Source: Alphaproteobacteria bacterium (GTDB taxonomy: Bacteria; Pseudomonadota; Alphaproteobacteria; Rickettsiales; JABCZZ01). From it: a stretch of 64,000 nucleotides of DNA. The notes beneath the pieces are model-generated. The model was not told where the DNA came from and searched no databases. It was given only the letters and a program-made list of their open reading frames with translations. This document shows positions 29,697 to 38,932 of the stretch, piece after piece. The stretch spans positions 3,700 to 67,699 of the forward strand of contig JABCZZ010000005.1 in NCBI GenBank assembly GCA_013289445.1, read 5' to 3'. The translations under genes were made by a program, and so were the position numbers. Each line of letters starts with the position of its first letter. The stretch's first letter is position 1.

Positions 29697-31118
29697 ATGA
29701 GCTCAGCACAGGCACCAGGCACACTTACGCATCTGCGCCGCAAGACGGTGGTGGGAATCCTGCGCACCTGGCGCGATCTAAAAGGCACCGCACGGCTTGC
29801 CATTACCGGTGAAGTTCGTCCTTCGCTGCCCAAGGAAGACATGGATCATCTGCGCCGCCAGATGCAGCAGTGTCTCAACAGCAAAGGCGGCGAGATTACC
29901 GCGCGCCTGCAGACGGTGGAGCTGGGCAAGACCTATCTGAGCCTTACCGAATCTGGCCGCACGCGTTTTCTGCAAATGCTTGCTGAGGATTTCGATCTCG
30001 ATCGCGCCAAACTCGCCAAGCGTATCGATGCGCTCAGGGCCGCCGGCGACAAAACGGATCCGGCAAAATTGGAAAATGACCTGCGTGAGGCGCTGATTGC
30101 GCCGCGCAGCACTATCTTGCGCCAGTTCAATGCGCTGCCGGACGGGTTTAAATTCCTGGTCGATATGCGTGCCGATCTTATGCCGCTCATCGGCAAGGAT
30201 CCGGCGCTTAAAGGACTCGAATATGATCTCAAAACCATTCTTTCTGCATGGTTTGACATCGGGCTGCTCGATCTGGTGGAGATTACCTGGAACTCGCCCG
30301 CTGCGGTGCTCGAAAAACTTATTGCGTACGAAGCGGTGCACAAAGTGCGTTCGTGGGAAGATTTAAAAAACAGGCTGGATGCGGATCGCCGGGTCTATGC
30401 GTTTTTTCACAACAAGATGCCGACGGAGCCCCTGATATTCGTCCATGTGGCGCTGGTAAGCGGGCTTTCCGACAATGTGCAATCCATTCTTGATGAGTTT
30501 TCGCCGGTGGTGAACGTCAAGGAAGCCGACACGGCGATTTTTTATTCCATCTCCAATGCCCAGAAGGGTCTCGCGGGGATCAGTTTCGGCAATTTCCTCA
30601 TCAAGCGCGTGGTGGACAGGCTTACGCGCGAGCTAAAACGCATCAAGCATTTTTCTACGCTTTCGCCTGTGCCTGGGTTTCGCAGTTGGCTCGATCCCCT
30701 TCTTGCCAAGGGCGATGAATCTGTTTTTCAGGTGAAGGAACTCAAAGAACTCAAGGCGATTGGCAAAACCGACAATGCGGCAAAAAACCTGCTGCAACTG
30801 CTTGAAGGCGATTGGTACAAGGACGCCAAAACTGCCGAGAAGCTTAAACCCGTTTTGCTTCGCCTGTGCGCACATTACCTGCTTAATGAAAAGAAAAAGC
30901 AGACGCCGCTCGATCCTGTGGCGCATTTCCATCTTAATAATGGCGCACGCCTTGAGCGCATCAACTGGCTGGGTGACACCTCGGCCAAGGCCATGAAACA
31001 GGCGGCAGGCCTGATGGTGAATTATTATTACGACCTCGATGAGATCGACAATAACCACGAAGATTATGCCACCGAAGGCAGAATAGCCGCCAGCCGCACA
31101 GTGCGCGCGCTGGTTTAA
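29697..31118 (+). CDS. Malonyl-CoA decarboxylase
   Basis: 473-aa enzyme converting malonyl-CoA to acetyl-CoA and CO2. The N-terminal helical domain (~1-165) is followed by the acetyltransferase-like catalytic domain with MPTEPLIFVHVALVSGLSDN, IFYSISNAQKGLAGISFGNF, FSTLSPVPGFRSWL, the catalytic His in HFHLNNGARLERINWLGD (~408) and the C-terminal INNHEDYATEG-like NNHEDYATEGRIAAS. These are hallmarks of the MCD family. In rhizobia such enzymes serve malonate use (MatA); no malonate transporter or synthetase is next to it here. It overlaps the convergent truA by 4 bp. Confidence 0.9.
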   Translation: MSSAQAPGTLTHLRRKTVVGILRTWRDLKGTARLAITGEVRPSLPKEDMDHLRRQMQQCLNSKGGEITARLQTVELGKTYLSLTESGRTRFLQMLAEDFDLDRAKLAKRIDALRAAGDKTDPAKLENDLREALIAPRSTILRQFNALPDGFKFLVDMRADLMPLIGKDPALKGLEYDLKTILSAWFDIGLLDLVEITWNSPAAVLEKLIAYEAVHKVRSWEDLKNRLDADRRVYAFFHNKMPTEPLIFVHVALVSGLSDNVQSILDEFSPVVNVKEADTAIFYSISNAQKGLAGISFGNFLIKRVVDRLTRELKRIKHFSTLSPVPGFRSWLDPLLAKGDESVFQVKELKELKAIGKTDNAAKNLLQLLEGDWYKDAKTAEKLKPVLLRLCAHYLLNEKKKQTPLDPVAHFHLNNGARLERINWLGDTSAKAMKQAAGLMVNYYYDLDEIDNNHEDYATEGRIAASRTVRALV

Positions 31119-31858
31119 TAGACGACTTCTGTGAGATAAAGTCCGCATGCCGGGGCGGTTTCGCCGGCCTTGGATCGGTCTTTGGCGTCAAACGCCGTCT
31201 TCAGATCTTTTAATGTCCATTTGCCATTGCCGATGAGCCGCAGCGTTCCCACCATGTTGCGCACCTGATGATGCAGAAATGAACGTGCTGCAGCGTAGAT
31301 ATGAATTTCCTCGCCGATGCCGACGATATGGAGCACATCAAGCGTCTTCTCCGGCGATTTGGATTGGCATTCGCTGCTGCGAAAAGTGGTGAAGTCATGA
31401 TGGCCGGTAAGCATTTCAGCGCCCTTTTTCATAGCAGGCACATCGAGTATTTCAGGCACATGCCATGCCCGGTTCAGCGCAAGTGCAAGACGCGCCTGAC
31501 GGTTGATGATGCGGTAAAAATAGGTGCGGCCCGTCGCCGAGAAACGCGCATGAAAATCGTCTTTTGCCACTTCCGCAACGACGACCATGACCTGGGAGGT
31601 AATCGGCTGGAGATGGAAATTCAGGCCATGCATGACGTTATGCGCGGTGACGTCCTTATCAATGTCGACATGTGCGACCTGCGCTGTGGCATGTACTCCG
31701 GCATCCGTACGCCCGGCGCCGATGACGGTGGGAGCAAGTCCGCAGAATTTTTCCACTGCTGCCTCAAGAAGGGACTGAACGCTGGGCTGGTTGTCCTGAC
31801 GCTGCCAACCGGCCAGCCCGGTGCCATCATATTCCACAGTCAGTTTAAAGCGCGGCAT
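31115..31858 (-). CDS. truA: tRNA pseudouridine(38-40) synthase TruA
   Basis: 247-aa enzyme that modifies U38-U40 in the anticodon stem-loop. The catalytic Asp52 is in GAGRTDAGVHATAQVAH; other signatures are EYDGTGLAGWQRQ near the start, FHARFSATGRTYFYRI and FLHHQVRNMVGTLRLIG. It begins 3 bp after fmt, the common alphaproteobacterial fmt-truA pairing. Confidence 0.96.
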   Translation of the reverse strand: MPRFKLTVEYDGTGLAGWQRQDNQPSVQSLLEAAVEKFCGLAPTVIGAGRTDAGVHATAQVAHVDIDKDVTAHNVMHGLNFHLQPITSQVMVVVAEVAKDDFHARFSATGRTYFYRIINRQARLALALNRAWHVPEILDVPAMKKGAEMLTGHHDFTTFRSSECQSKSPEKTLDVLHIVGIGEEIHIYAAARSFLHHQVRNMVGTLRLIGNGKWTLKDLKTAFDAKDRSKAGETAPACGLYLTEVVY

Positions 31859-31861
31859 AGT

Positions 31862-32791
31862 TTACTCCAGCACGGTTCCAGACGGGATGGGAAAGCCCTT
31901 GAGCATATCGATTGCCCGCATGGGTTTTTTGCCCGGCCGCTGTACCAATGTCGGAATGAGCGCACCATCGCGACACTGGATAGTGAGTACGTCATTGGTC
32001 ACCGTGCCCAGCGTTGCAGGCGAAAAGATTGCCGCAATGTCCGCGCCGAGAATTTTTACGGCTTCATCCTTATAGACAAAGAATGCGCCGGGATTTGGGC
32101 TTAGCCCCAGTACCTGCTGGCGAATATGGTTCGCCGAGCCCTTCCAGTTGATGCGGCAGTCGTCCTTGGTGATTTTATGGGCATAGGTCACGCCCTCATC
32201 TGGCTGCTTTTTGGGTGTTATCGTGCCATTCTTAAGGCCTTGCAGCGTCTCAAGCACGAGCGGCCCGGCGATGCCGGCAAGCATGTCGTGAAGCTCACCG
32301 GCATTGCTGCCGTCTGGCAAGGTGATATGTTTGGTAAGCAACATATCGCCGGTATCCAGCCCCTTATCCATCCGCATGATGACAATGCCGGTTTCCCTGT
32401 CTCCCGCCATAATCGTGCGTTGAATAGGTGCGGCACCACGCCAGCGCGGTAAGAGCGAAGGATGTACATTGATGCAGCCCAGCGCGGTGGCCCCGAGCAC
32501 CGCTTCAGGCAGCAGCAGGCCGTACGCTGCCACAACGACCGCATCGGCTTTATGCGCCACAAAGGCATCCTGTGTCGCTTTGTCTTTAAGCGTGGCAGGG
32601 GTATAGACGGCAAGATTCCTGGAGAGCGCATATTGATGCACCGGGGAGAGCATTTCTTTCTGGCCCCGCCCGGCAGGCCGCGGCGGCTGGCTATAGACAG
32701 CCACGACATTGTGCCCGGCTTCACACAATGCTGCGAGTGTGGGGAGCGCAAAAGCCGGCGTGCCCATGAATATAAGATTTAGCGGAGTCAT
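31862..32791 (-). CDS. fmt: Methionyl-tRNA formyltransferase Fmt
   Basis: 309-aa enzyme that formylates initiator Met-tRNA. The formyltransferase core has LIFMGTPAFALPTL, Asn108 and His110 in GCINVHPSLLPRWRGAAPIQ, and the catalytic Asp in MRMDKGLDTGDML. A C-terminal OB-like tRNA-binding domain starts near 210. The peptide deformylase gene def, usually upstream, is not next to it; instead there is a terminator and a histone-like gene. Confidence 0.96.
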   Translation of the reverse strand: MTPLNLIFMGTPAFALPTLAALCEAGHNVVAVYSQPPRPAGRGQKEMLSPVHQYALSRNLAVYTPATLKDKATQDAFVAHKADAVVVAAYGLLLPEAVLGATALGCINVHPSLLPRWRGAAPIQRTIMAGDRETGIVIMRMDKGLDTGDMLLTKHITLPDGSNAGELHDMLAGIAGPLVLETLQGLKNGTITPKKQPDEGVTYAHKITKDDCRINWKGSANHIRQQVLGLSPNPGAFFVYKDEAVKILGADIAAIFSPATLGTVTNDVLTIQCRDGALIPTLVQRPGKKPMRAIDMLKGFPIPSGTVLE

Positions 32792-32829
32792 TTAGCGCCG
32801 CAGACTACGCCGAACCACTTGCATTGCAA

Positions 32830-32857
32830 GAAAAAAAGGGGTCCTTGCGGACCCCTT
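32830..32857 (-). terminator. Rho-independent terminator of the histone-like gene
   Basis: AAGGGGTCC-TTGC-GGACCCCTT (32836-32857) forms a 9-bp stem with a 4-nt loop and, on the minus strand, runs straight into eight T. It lies 26 bp beyond the stop of the histone-like gene and prevents read-through into fmt. Confidence 0.88.
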
Positions 32858-32883
32858 AAGTCAACTGAAAGGAGTTGTTGTAG

Positions 32884-33144
32884 TTATATCTTGGTGCGGA
32901 ACACCGAGATTCTGCGGCCAGCGGCAGCGCGGGCTACGAGCTTCATCATCGGTTTCGCACTTTTCTTGGTGATCAGTTTTTTCGAAGCGCTTTTCTTTGC
33001 CACGAGGCGGATAGTCGCCCTCTTTTTGGCAATTTTCTTCGAGGCTTTGATCTTCTTGGCCATCATCTTTTTGGCCATCGATTTCTTTGCTGCCATCTTC
33101 TTGGGGTGCTTTTTAGCAGCGGCTTTTTTCTTTGCTTTCTTCAT
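32884..33144 (-). CDS. Histone H1-like Lys/Ala-rich nucleoid protein
   Basis: 86 aa, start set by AGGAG seven bases before the ATG at 33144. Residues 1-~65 are repeated KKAxAKK/AKK/SKK units, the pattern of bacterial H1-like (KAKKA-repeat) proteins that bind DNA without sequence specificity. The last 20 residues (LVARAAAGRRISVFRTKI) are less repetitive and basic. It has its own strong RBS and terminator, as expected for an abundant protein. Low-complexity homology must be read carefully; a ribosome- or RNA-associated role is possible. Confidence 0.7.
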   Translation of the reverse strand: MKKAKKKAAAKKHPKKMAAKKSMAKKMMAKKIKASKKIAKKRATIRLVAKKSASKKLITKKSAKPMMKLVARAAAGRRISVFRTKI

Positions 33145-33340
33145 GATCCGTCTCCTGAGGGTGGGTTGAACAACGGAGGCGACCCTAGCGGCCAAAGAGT
33201 AAATTTTTTATTAACAGCGGATCTTGCGGATCATTTTGCGGTCACTTCGCGATCGACTGTGGCAAAAATGCCAAAAAACCTGTGTGGAATAAGCAACGGG
33301 CTGCTGGAGCGTGGTTACGCGCAGGAGTGCTTCACGACGA

Positions 33341-33387
33341 CCTCGCGAGGGAAATTTTGCCGAGCAAAATTGGGGGAAGCGTTCCCC
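33341..33387. repeat. Cluster of three adjacent palindromes
   Basis: Three inverted repeats in 47 bp: CCTCGCGAGG (33341-33350, perfect), AATTTTGC-CGA-GCAAAATT (33353-33371, 8-bp arms) and GGGGAA-GCG-TTCCCC (33373-33387, 6-bp arms). They sit immediately beyond the stop of the minus-strand DAHP synthase gene. They may be a REP-like element or a complex 3' end for that mRNA; no long T-tract follows. The rest of the gap 33145-33340 holds the histone-like gene's RBS and nothing else clear. Confidence 0.55.
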
Positions 33388-33391
33388 TAAA

Positions 33392-34753
33392 TTATTTCTT
33401 CTTTTTCAGCTCTTCAGCGATCAGGAAAGCGAGTTCCAAAGACTGCGATGCATTAAGGCGCGGGTCGCAATGCGTGTGGTAACGGTCGGCCAGATGCATT
33501 TCTGAAATGGCCTGCGCCCCGCCTAAGCATTCAGTGACGTCCTGTCCGGTCATTTCAAAATGCACGCCGCCGCCATACGTGCCCTCTTCTTTATGGATGG
33601 CGAAGAAGTTACGCACCTCGGCGAGGATGTCGGTGAACTTGCGCGTCTTGATGCCACCCGGCGATTTGATGGTGTTGCCGTGCATCGGGTCGCAGGACCA
33701 CAGCACGGCCTTGCCGGCATCTTTCACGGCGCGCACCAGCGAGGGCAGGGTGTCTTCGATCTTTTCTGCGCCCATGCGCGAAATCAGCGTCAGGCGGCCG
33801 GGCTCGTTGGCCGGGTTAAGAACGTCGCAGAGCTTGAGCAGTGAGTCCTTGGTCATCGACGGGCCGACCTTCATGCCGATGGGATTGGCCACACCGCGCA
33901 GGAATTCGACATGTGCTTCGTCGGGGGAGCGCGTGCGATCGCCTATCCAGAGCATATGCGCGGAGCCGACATAGTGCTTGCCGTCATAATCGTCAGAACG
34001 GGTCAGCGACGCTTCATAACCCAGCAGCAATGCTTCATGCGAAGTAAAGAAGCTCGCTTCGCTGAGTTGTTCAAGATCATCCAGTGGCAGACCGCAGGCC
34101 TGCATAAAACTCACGCATTCGTTGATGCGATCGACCAGCATATGGAAGCGTTTGCCTTGCGACGAGTTGGCGACGAAATCCATATTCCAGCGGCTGATCT
34201 GGCGCAGGGAGGCATAACCGCCCTTGGCGAGTGAGCGCAGGAAGTTGAGCGTTGCGGCAGACTGGTAATAGACTTTCAGCAGGCGCTCGGGATCCGGCGT
34301 ACGTGCACCTTCCTCGAACTCCATGGCGTTCACCATGTCGCCGCGATAGCTGGGCAAAGCCTTGCCGCCCTGTTTTTCGAGATCGTCCGAGCGCGGCTTG
34401 GAAAACTGACCGGCGATGCGCCCGACCTTGACCACCGGGCAGCCGGCGCCATACATCAGCGCCATCGTCATCTGCAGCAGCACACGGAAGAAGTCGCGCA
34501 AATTGCCTTCATTGAATTCGGCAAAGCTTTCAGCGCAATCGCCGCCTTGCAGCAGGAACGCCTTACCCTGACTGGCAAGCGCAAGCTGGGCTTTGAGCTG
34601 GCGCGCTTCACTGGCCGAGGCAAGCGTCGGCAGGGATTTAAGCGAAGCTTCCACTTCGCGCAGTTTATGCGCGTCGGTATAGTTGGGCTGCTGCTTGATG
34701 GGCAGGGTGCGCCAGCTATCGGTGGACCAGGGTTGTGCAGTATTCTTGGGCAT
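33392..34753 (-). CDS. aroG: 3-deoxy-7-phosphoheptulonate (DAHP) synthase, class II
   Basis: 453-aa first enzyme of the shikimate pathway, joining PEP and erythrose-4-phosphate. The type II (plant-like) family is clear from [100 protein letters not shown] and CDPMHGNT. The metal-binding Cys is in QGGDCAE. It is not of the AroFGH type I family despite the shared symbol. The pathway genes aroC and pheA are elsewhere in the window. No SD is obvious upstream; a weak promoter (TTGTTT-17-TATCTC) ends nine bases before the ATG. Confidence 0.95.
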   Translation of the reverse strand: MPKNTAQPWSTDSWRTLPIKQQPNYTDAHKLREVEASLKSLPTLASASEARQLKAQLALASQGKAFLLQGGDCAESFAEFNEGNLRDFFRVLLQMTMALMYGAGCPVVKVGRIAGQFSKPRSDDLEKQGGKALPSYRGDMVNAMEFEEGARTPDPERLLKVYYQSAATLNFLRSLAKGGYASLRQISRWNMDFVANSSQGKRFHMLVDRINECVSFMQACGLPLDDLEQLSEASFFTSHEALLLGYEASLTRSDDYDGKHYVGSAHMLWIGDRTRSPDEAHVEFLRGVANPIGMKVGPSMTKDSLLKLCDVLNPANEPGRLTLISRMGAEKIEDTLPSLVRAVKDAGKAVLWSCDPMHGNTIKSPGGIKTRKFTDILAEVRNFFAIHKEEGTYGGGVHFEMTGQDVTECLGGAQAISEMHLADRYHTHCDPRLNASQSLELAFLIAEELKKKK

Positions 34754-34861
34754 GGTCTAGGTGAGATAGGGAGTTAAACAGTGAAAAACAAGGCAATTAT
34801 TGATTATTTCACTATACTGGGCTACGAAAGTGCTGGAAAGTGACAATAAGGAATACGGCTC

Positions 34862-35734
34862 ATGACCACCCAAAATAAGAAGATTTCCAAGCGTGATCCG
34901 GAAAACACCATTGCATTCATGGGGGTAGAGGGCACGAACGGCGATCTCGCCTGCCGCCAGAAATATCCCTACATGCACACGCTTGCCTGCCCGACTTTTG
35001 AAGATGTCATCCAGGCAGTCAGTGATAACGAGGCATCACTGGGTCTCATTCCCATCGAGAATTCACATGCTGGCCGGGTGGCGGAAATTCATCAACTGCT
35101 GCCCAAGATGAACCTGCATATCGTCGGCGAGCATTTTCAGGCCATCGAACATCATCTGCTGGCACCCAAAGGCGCAACGCTTGCTACGCTTAAGGAAGTC
35201 TATTCGCACCCCCAGGCGCTGCTGCAATGCCGCGCGCATCTGCGTGAACTTAAACTTGCCACGCATACCTATGCCAGCACGGCCGATGCCGCCGCCGACG
35301 TGGCGAAGTGGAACGACACTTCCAAGGCAGCCATTGCCTCTGAGCTTGCTTCCGAGCTTTACGGTTTGCAAAACCTGAAACCGCATATTGAAGATGCCAA
35401 GGACAACGTCACCGTCTTCGTCGCGGTGTCACGCGAGCCCGGCGATCCTGACACGGAAAAAGAAAAAGTGCTGACGACGCTTCTGTTCACTATCCGCAAT
35501 ATTCCTGCAGCGCTATACAAGGCACTCGGCGGATTTGCCACCAACGGCGTCAATATCCTCAAGCTGGAAAGTTACATTCCCGGTGGCATTTCTTCCTCAG
35601 CGCAATTTTTTCTCACTTTTGAAGGGCATCCCAAGGAGCGCTCGGTACAGCTTACACTCGAGGAGCTGGGGTTTTTCTGCAAAAAAGTGACGGTGCTGGG
35701 TGTCTACCCGGCCGATCCCGTGCGCTATAAATAG
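34862..35734 (+). CDS. pheA: Prephenate dehydratase PheA
   Basis: 290-aa monofunctional enzyme making phenylpyruvate for phenylalanine. The catalytic domain (~15-195) has IAFMGVEGTNGDLACRQKYP, DNEASLGLIPIENSHAGRVA and the TRF-like part NVTVFVAVSREP (the usual Thr-Arg-Phe is replaced by T-V-F, which is also seen in alphaproteobacterial forms). The C-terminal ACT domain (~205-285) has NGVNILKLESYIPGG, the ESRP-like site for phenylalanine feedback. There is no chorismate mutase domain. An AAGGA RBS and TATACT -10 precede it. Confidence 0.93.
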   Translation: MTTQNKKISKRDPENTIAFMGVEGTNGDLACRQKYPYMHTLACPTFEDVIQAVSDNEASLGLIPIENSHAGRVAEIHQLLPKMNLHIVGEHFQAIEHHLLAPKGATLATLKEVYSHPQALLQCRAHLRELKLATHTYASTADAAADVAKWNDTSKAAIASELASELYGLQNLKPHIEDAKDNVTVFVAVSREPGDPDTEKEKVLTTLLFTIRNIPAALYKALGGFATNGVNILKLESYIPGGISSSAQFFLTFEGHPKERSVQLTLEELGFFCKKVTVLGVYPADPVRYK

Positions 35735-35736
35735 CT

Positions 35737-36219
35737 TTAGCTGATCAGGCGGAGATTGCCCGAAAGGGCAGGCGAATCTTCGATGATGCCATCGTCATCG
35801 CTAAGCGTTATCGACGACTCGGAAGTGGCATTGAGCGTCTTCTCCTGGAAGCGCTTGAACTTGCCATCGATGAATGCGCCGTCTTCGACACTGAGCGAAT
35901 GATGCATAATGACACCTTCCACATGGCTGGAAGAATAAAGATGCACACTGAATGCGCGGATGAGTCCTTGCACTTCGCCGTACACATGCACTGCCTGGGC
36001 TACGACGTCGCCGCGGATTTTGCCATTGGCGCGTATGGTCACCTGTTCGGCTTTGATATTGCCTTCAATGGAGCCATCCACGTCCACGTGACCTTCGCTG
36101 ACCAGATTGCCAAGAATATGAAGGTCGCTGGAAATGACCGAGGGAACGCCTTTGCGGTTACCAGATGCGTTGCTGGCGCTAAGAGCGGCGGAGTCTGCTT
36201 TGCTAGTTTTCGAGAACAT
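35737..36219 (-). CDS. Bactofilin (polymer-forming cytoskeletal protein)
   Basis: 160-aa bactofilin. A disordered N-terminus (~1-25) is followed by the right-handed beta-helix domain (~28-115): VISSDLHILGNLVSEGHVDV, DGSIEGNIKAEQVTIRANGK, IRGDVVAQAVHVYGEVQG. An acidic/Ser-rich tail follows. The ATG at 36219 lies inside the 3' end of the M23 peptidase gene (17-bp overlap) with only a weak AGGTG RBS, so expression is probably coupled. Bactofilins polymerise on the membrane without nucleotide and localise cell-wall enzymes; the adjacent peptidase is the likely client. Confidence 0.9.
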   Translation of the reverse strand: MFSKTSKADSAALSASNASGNRKGVPSVISSDLHILGNLVSEGHVDVDGSIEGNIKAEQVTIRANGKIRGDVVAQAVHVYGEVQGLIRAFSVHLYSSSHVEGVIMHHSLSVEDGAFIDGKFKRFQEKTLNATSESSITLSDDDGIIEDSPALSGNLRLIS

Positions 36220-37501
36220 ATTCACCTGCATGTAGGAATTTAACGGGATTGACTGGACGGTCGTTGATGCGCACTTCAAAGTGCAGATGGGGACCGGTGC
36301 TGCGGCCGGTACTGCCCTGGATGCCGATAAGCTGGCCTTTGCGTACATACTGGCCTTCATGCACCAGCACTTGGCTCATATGCGCATAGCGCGTCACAAT
36401 GCCAAAGCCATGATCGATGTCCACGGCATTGCCGTAAGCGGCTTTGCGGCCGGCGGTGATGATTCTGCCCGCGCTTGCGCTAAATATGTGCGAACCGGCG
36501 GGGCCTGCGAGATCAACGCCGGGATGGATGGCCCAGCGGTGATTGAGCGGGTCAAGGCGCTTGCCAAAGGGACCGGTTACCTGCGCATCGGCAATCGGGG
36601 AGCGAATCGGCAATTGTTCCACGATGTCATGCAGCAGCACAAGACGATCGACATTGGCGAGCAGCTCGCGGTCGGCGTCGTTAAACGAACTGACATCAGC
36701 AGGAATGAACGGGCCGCCCTGATTTTCATGCGCGCGCGACTCTTTCTTGGCCGTATCATCATTGGGGTCGGCATCTACCGTCGGCTCAGGTGTCAGGTGC
36801 ACAGAGCCCGTGGCCTGCGCTGCTTCGGGAAGAGGCAGATGCGAGGCGGTATTGTCGGCATGCTTAGAGGCGGAGTCGGCAGTGGCAGCTGCATGTTCAT
36901 GCTCAAGCCGCTCCGCATCAAGGCCGGTCATGGTGATGATATCTTCGAAATAAGCGATCTTCTTGTCGGTGCGCTCGCGTATAGCGGTCACCAGATGATC
37001 ATTCTCATCACGAATTTCGCTGATGCGTGCTTCGAGATAGGTGATGCGGTCGGCAAGTTTGGAATTATTCTGGCCGAAAATATTTTCGGCGGAAAGATCG
37101 GTGGGCGAGATGGTGAAGCGCGAATCACGCGGTTCGCTTGAATACTGTTCGATGATAAACTTGTTGTAGGCGGAAAGTTCCTTGCCGTTCTGGCCGAGTT
37201 TCACGAGATCGCGCTTGAGGATGCTCATCTCTTCGCCGATACGGGTTTTCTCCAGCGTAGTGGAGACGATCTTCTGTTCTTTATCTTTGAGGGCGGAACG
37301 GGCGCTCATATAGCTGCCGGTGATGTAAGAGATGCCGGAGAAAAATCCCAGCAAGCCTACGAGTATTAATACCTGCATGGTTCCGCTGAGCGGAACATGG
37401 TCGACTTTATGCTCAGAGATGATGATGACGTTGCGCGCACGAAAGAGTCGTTTAACGACGGCGGTAAAAGCCTTAAATAGGCTGGTTTTTTTGCTATACA
37501 T
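36203..37501 (-). CDS. M23 family metallopeptidase (LytM type), membrane anchored
   Basis: 432-aa putative peptidoglycan endopeptidase. One membrane helix (~42-64, MQVLILVGLLGFFSGISYI) is followed by coiled coils (~75-180) and a Pro/Ala/His-rich linker (~200-260). The zinc peptidase domain (~310-425) has the ligands in HPGVDLAGPAGS and HLHFEVRINDRPVNP, with YAHMSQVLVHEGQYVRKGQ and GSTGRSTGPHLHFE conserved. Architecture and the overlapping bactofilin gene match the LmdC/Csd-type peptidases that shape cells with bactofilins. Confidence 0.92.
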   Translation of the reverse strand: MYSKKTSLFKAFTAVVKRLFRARNVIIISEHKVDHVPLSGTMQVLILVGLLGFFSGISYITGSYMSARSALKDKEQKIVSTTLEKTRIGEEMSILKRDLVKLGQNGKELSAYNKFIIEQYSSEPRDSRFTISPTDLSAENIFGQNNSKLADRITYLEARISEIRDENDHLVTAIRERTDKKIAYFEDIITMTGLDAERLEHEHAAATADSASKHADNTASHLPLPEAAQATGSVHLTPEPTVDADPNDDTAKKESRAHENQGGPFIPADVSSFNDADRELLANVDRLVLLHDIVEQLPIRSPIADAQVTGPFGKRLDPLNHRWAIHPGVDLAGPAGSHIFSASAGRIITAGRKAAYGNAVDIDHGFGIVTRYAHMSQVLVHEGQYVRKGQLIGIQGSTGRSTGPHLHFEVRINDRPVNPVKFLHAGEYVLEN

Positions 37502-37618
37502 CTCGATGTTGCCCTTTGTTGTTTGCAGTGACGCCCGGTGCTGAAAACATCGAAACAGCATGGGCAAACGTCGCAACGAATAAAAGAAGCCTTTTGATAT
37601 GCTTAGGCGCGTTCTGTT

Positions 37619-38932
37619 TTATTCGCAGCGTTGTAACAAAGAGGCAAAAAATCCGTCTGTCCCGTCTTGGTGCGGAGTTAATCGGAAACTGCTACCCTGT
37701 TTCACTGTTTGTTGGGGTAGGTTAGACCATATTTTTTCCGCGGAAACAACCCTGAATTTTTCGTGGTCTTTAACAAACTGCTCAATCTGCGACTCATTCT
37801 CGCTTTGAAGCAGAGAACAGGTGATATAAAGCAGGTGCCCATTCTTTTTTACGAGCCTTGCCGCGCTATCTAAAACCCGTTGTTGGATGGCCTGAATATC
37901 CTGCAAATCTTTTGGCCCGAATCGCCATTTCAAATCAGGATTGCGTCGCCATGTGCCGCAGCCACTGCAGGGTGCATCCACCAGTACGCCGTCGGCGGAG
38001 TCTTTGTGGCGTTTAATGAAAGCATCATGCTCTGAAGTAATAACATGCAGCTGCACATTATCTACTTTGGCGCGGCTTAGGCGCGGACGCATCTGCTCTA
38101 AGCGACGTTTGGACGTATCCCATGCGAGGATACGCCCCTTGTTTTTCATCTGTGCGGCAAGCGCCAGCGTTTTGCCGCCGGCGCCGGCACAAAAGTCGAT
38201 GACCTTGTCGCCGGGCTTCACCGGCAGCAACAGACTCACCAGCTGCGAGCCTTCATCCTGCATTTCAAACCAGCCTTTTTTAAACGTCTCACTGGTAAAT
38301 ACAGGTGAGCGCTTTTTTAAACGCACGCCTAGCGGTGAAAGCGTCGTGGGCTCGGCGTCATATTTTTCTTTTTTCAGCGCATCAAGTAATGCTTCGCGTG
38401 TGGTAAGCAGCGTATTGGTGCGCAGATCGACTGTGGCTTCTTCACTGAGCGCCGCCATTTCCTTTTTCCATTCGGGCCCAAGCGAGGTTTTTAGTTCCCC
38501 GAGCATCCATTCAGGGAAATTATAACGCACGTGATCGGGCATATCGCGATGAATGAGTGGCTTGCCTGCAATCGCTTTAGCGAAATTGATTTCGCCTTGA
38601 GATAAACGTGCTGCGGAAAATTTATCGCCATCCATGGCTTCGTACAGATCCGCAAGGGTATAGTGTTTTTGCAGTACCAGAGCGCCTATCGTAAGTGCGC
38701 GCGCGCCGCTCTGATTGTTCTCCTCGCACCACCAGTTAAGAAGGCCGTAATTACGGATGATGAAATAGATAAGCTCGGCAACATTGCCGCGATCCTTGGA
38801 GCCCATGAAGCGTCGCTGCTTGAAATAATGATGCATGGCGATGTCGGCGGGCAGGGGAGATTTGCTTCCCCAGGATGCAATGCAGGTCTCCAGTAACTCG
38901 ATGGTGGCGGCTACCCGCGCGGAATCACGCAT
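37619..38932 (-). CDS. RsmB/NOP family RNA cytosine-C5 methyltransferase
   Basis: 437-aa SAM-dependent m5C methyltransferase, probably acting on 16S rRNA. A helical N-terminal domain (~1-130) and a ferredoxin-like part precede the Rossmann domain: motif [20 protein letters not shown] (~240), motif IV with the first Cys in [16 protein letters not shown] (~315) and motif VI with the catalytic Cys in [14 protein letters not shown] (~368). It overlaps lipA by 8 bp (38925-38932). The exact target base cannot be read from sequence. Confidence 0.9.
   Translation of the reverse strand: MRDSARVAATIELLETCIASWGSKSPLPADIAMHHYFKQRRFMGSKDRGNVAELIYFIIRNYGLLNWWCEENNQSGARALTIGALVLQKHYTLADLYEAMDGDKFSAARLSQGEINFAKAIAGKPLIHRDMPDHVRYNFPEWMLGELKTSLGPEWKKEMAALSEEATVDLRTNTLLTTREALLDALKKEKYDAEPTTLSPLGVRLKKRSPVFTSETFKKGWFEMQDEGSQLVSLLLPVKPGDKVIDFCAGAGGKTLALAAQMKNKGRILAWDTSKRRLEQMRPRLSRAKVDNVQLHVITSEHDAFIKRHKDSADGVLVDAPCSGCGTWRRNPDLKWRFGPKDLQDIQAIQQRVLDSAARLVKKNGHLLYITCSLLQSENESQIEQFVKDHEKFRVVSAEKIWSNLPQQTVKQGSSFRLTPHQDGTDGFFASLLQRCE

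Noticed and set aside
33106..33390. Short plus-strand ORFs in the histone/DAHP synthase gap
   Set aside because: They are antisense to the Lys-rich gene and run into the palindrome cluster; no RBS and no conserved feature.
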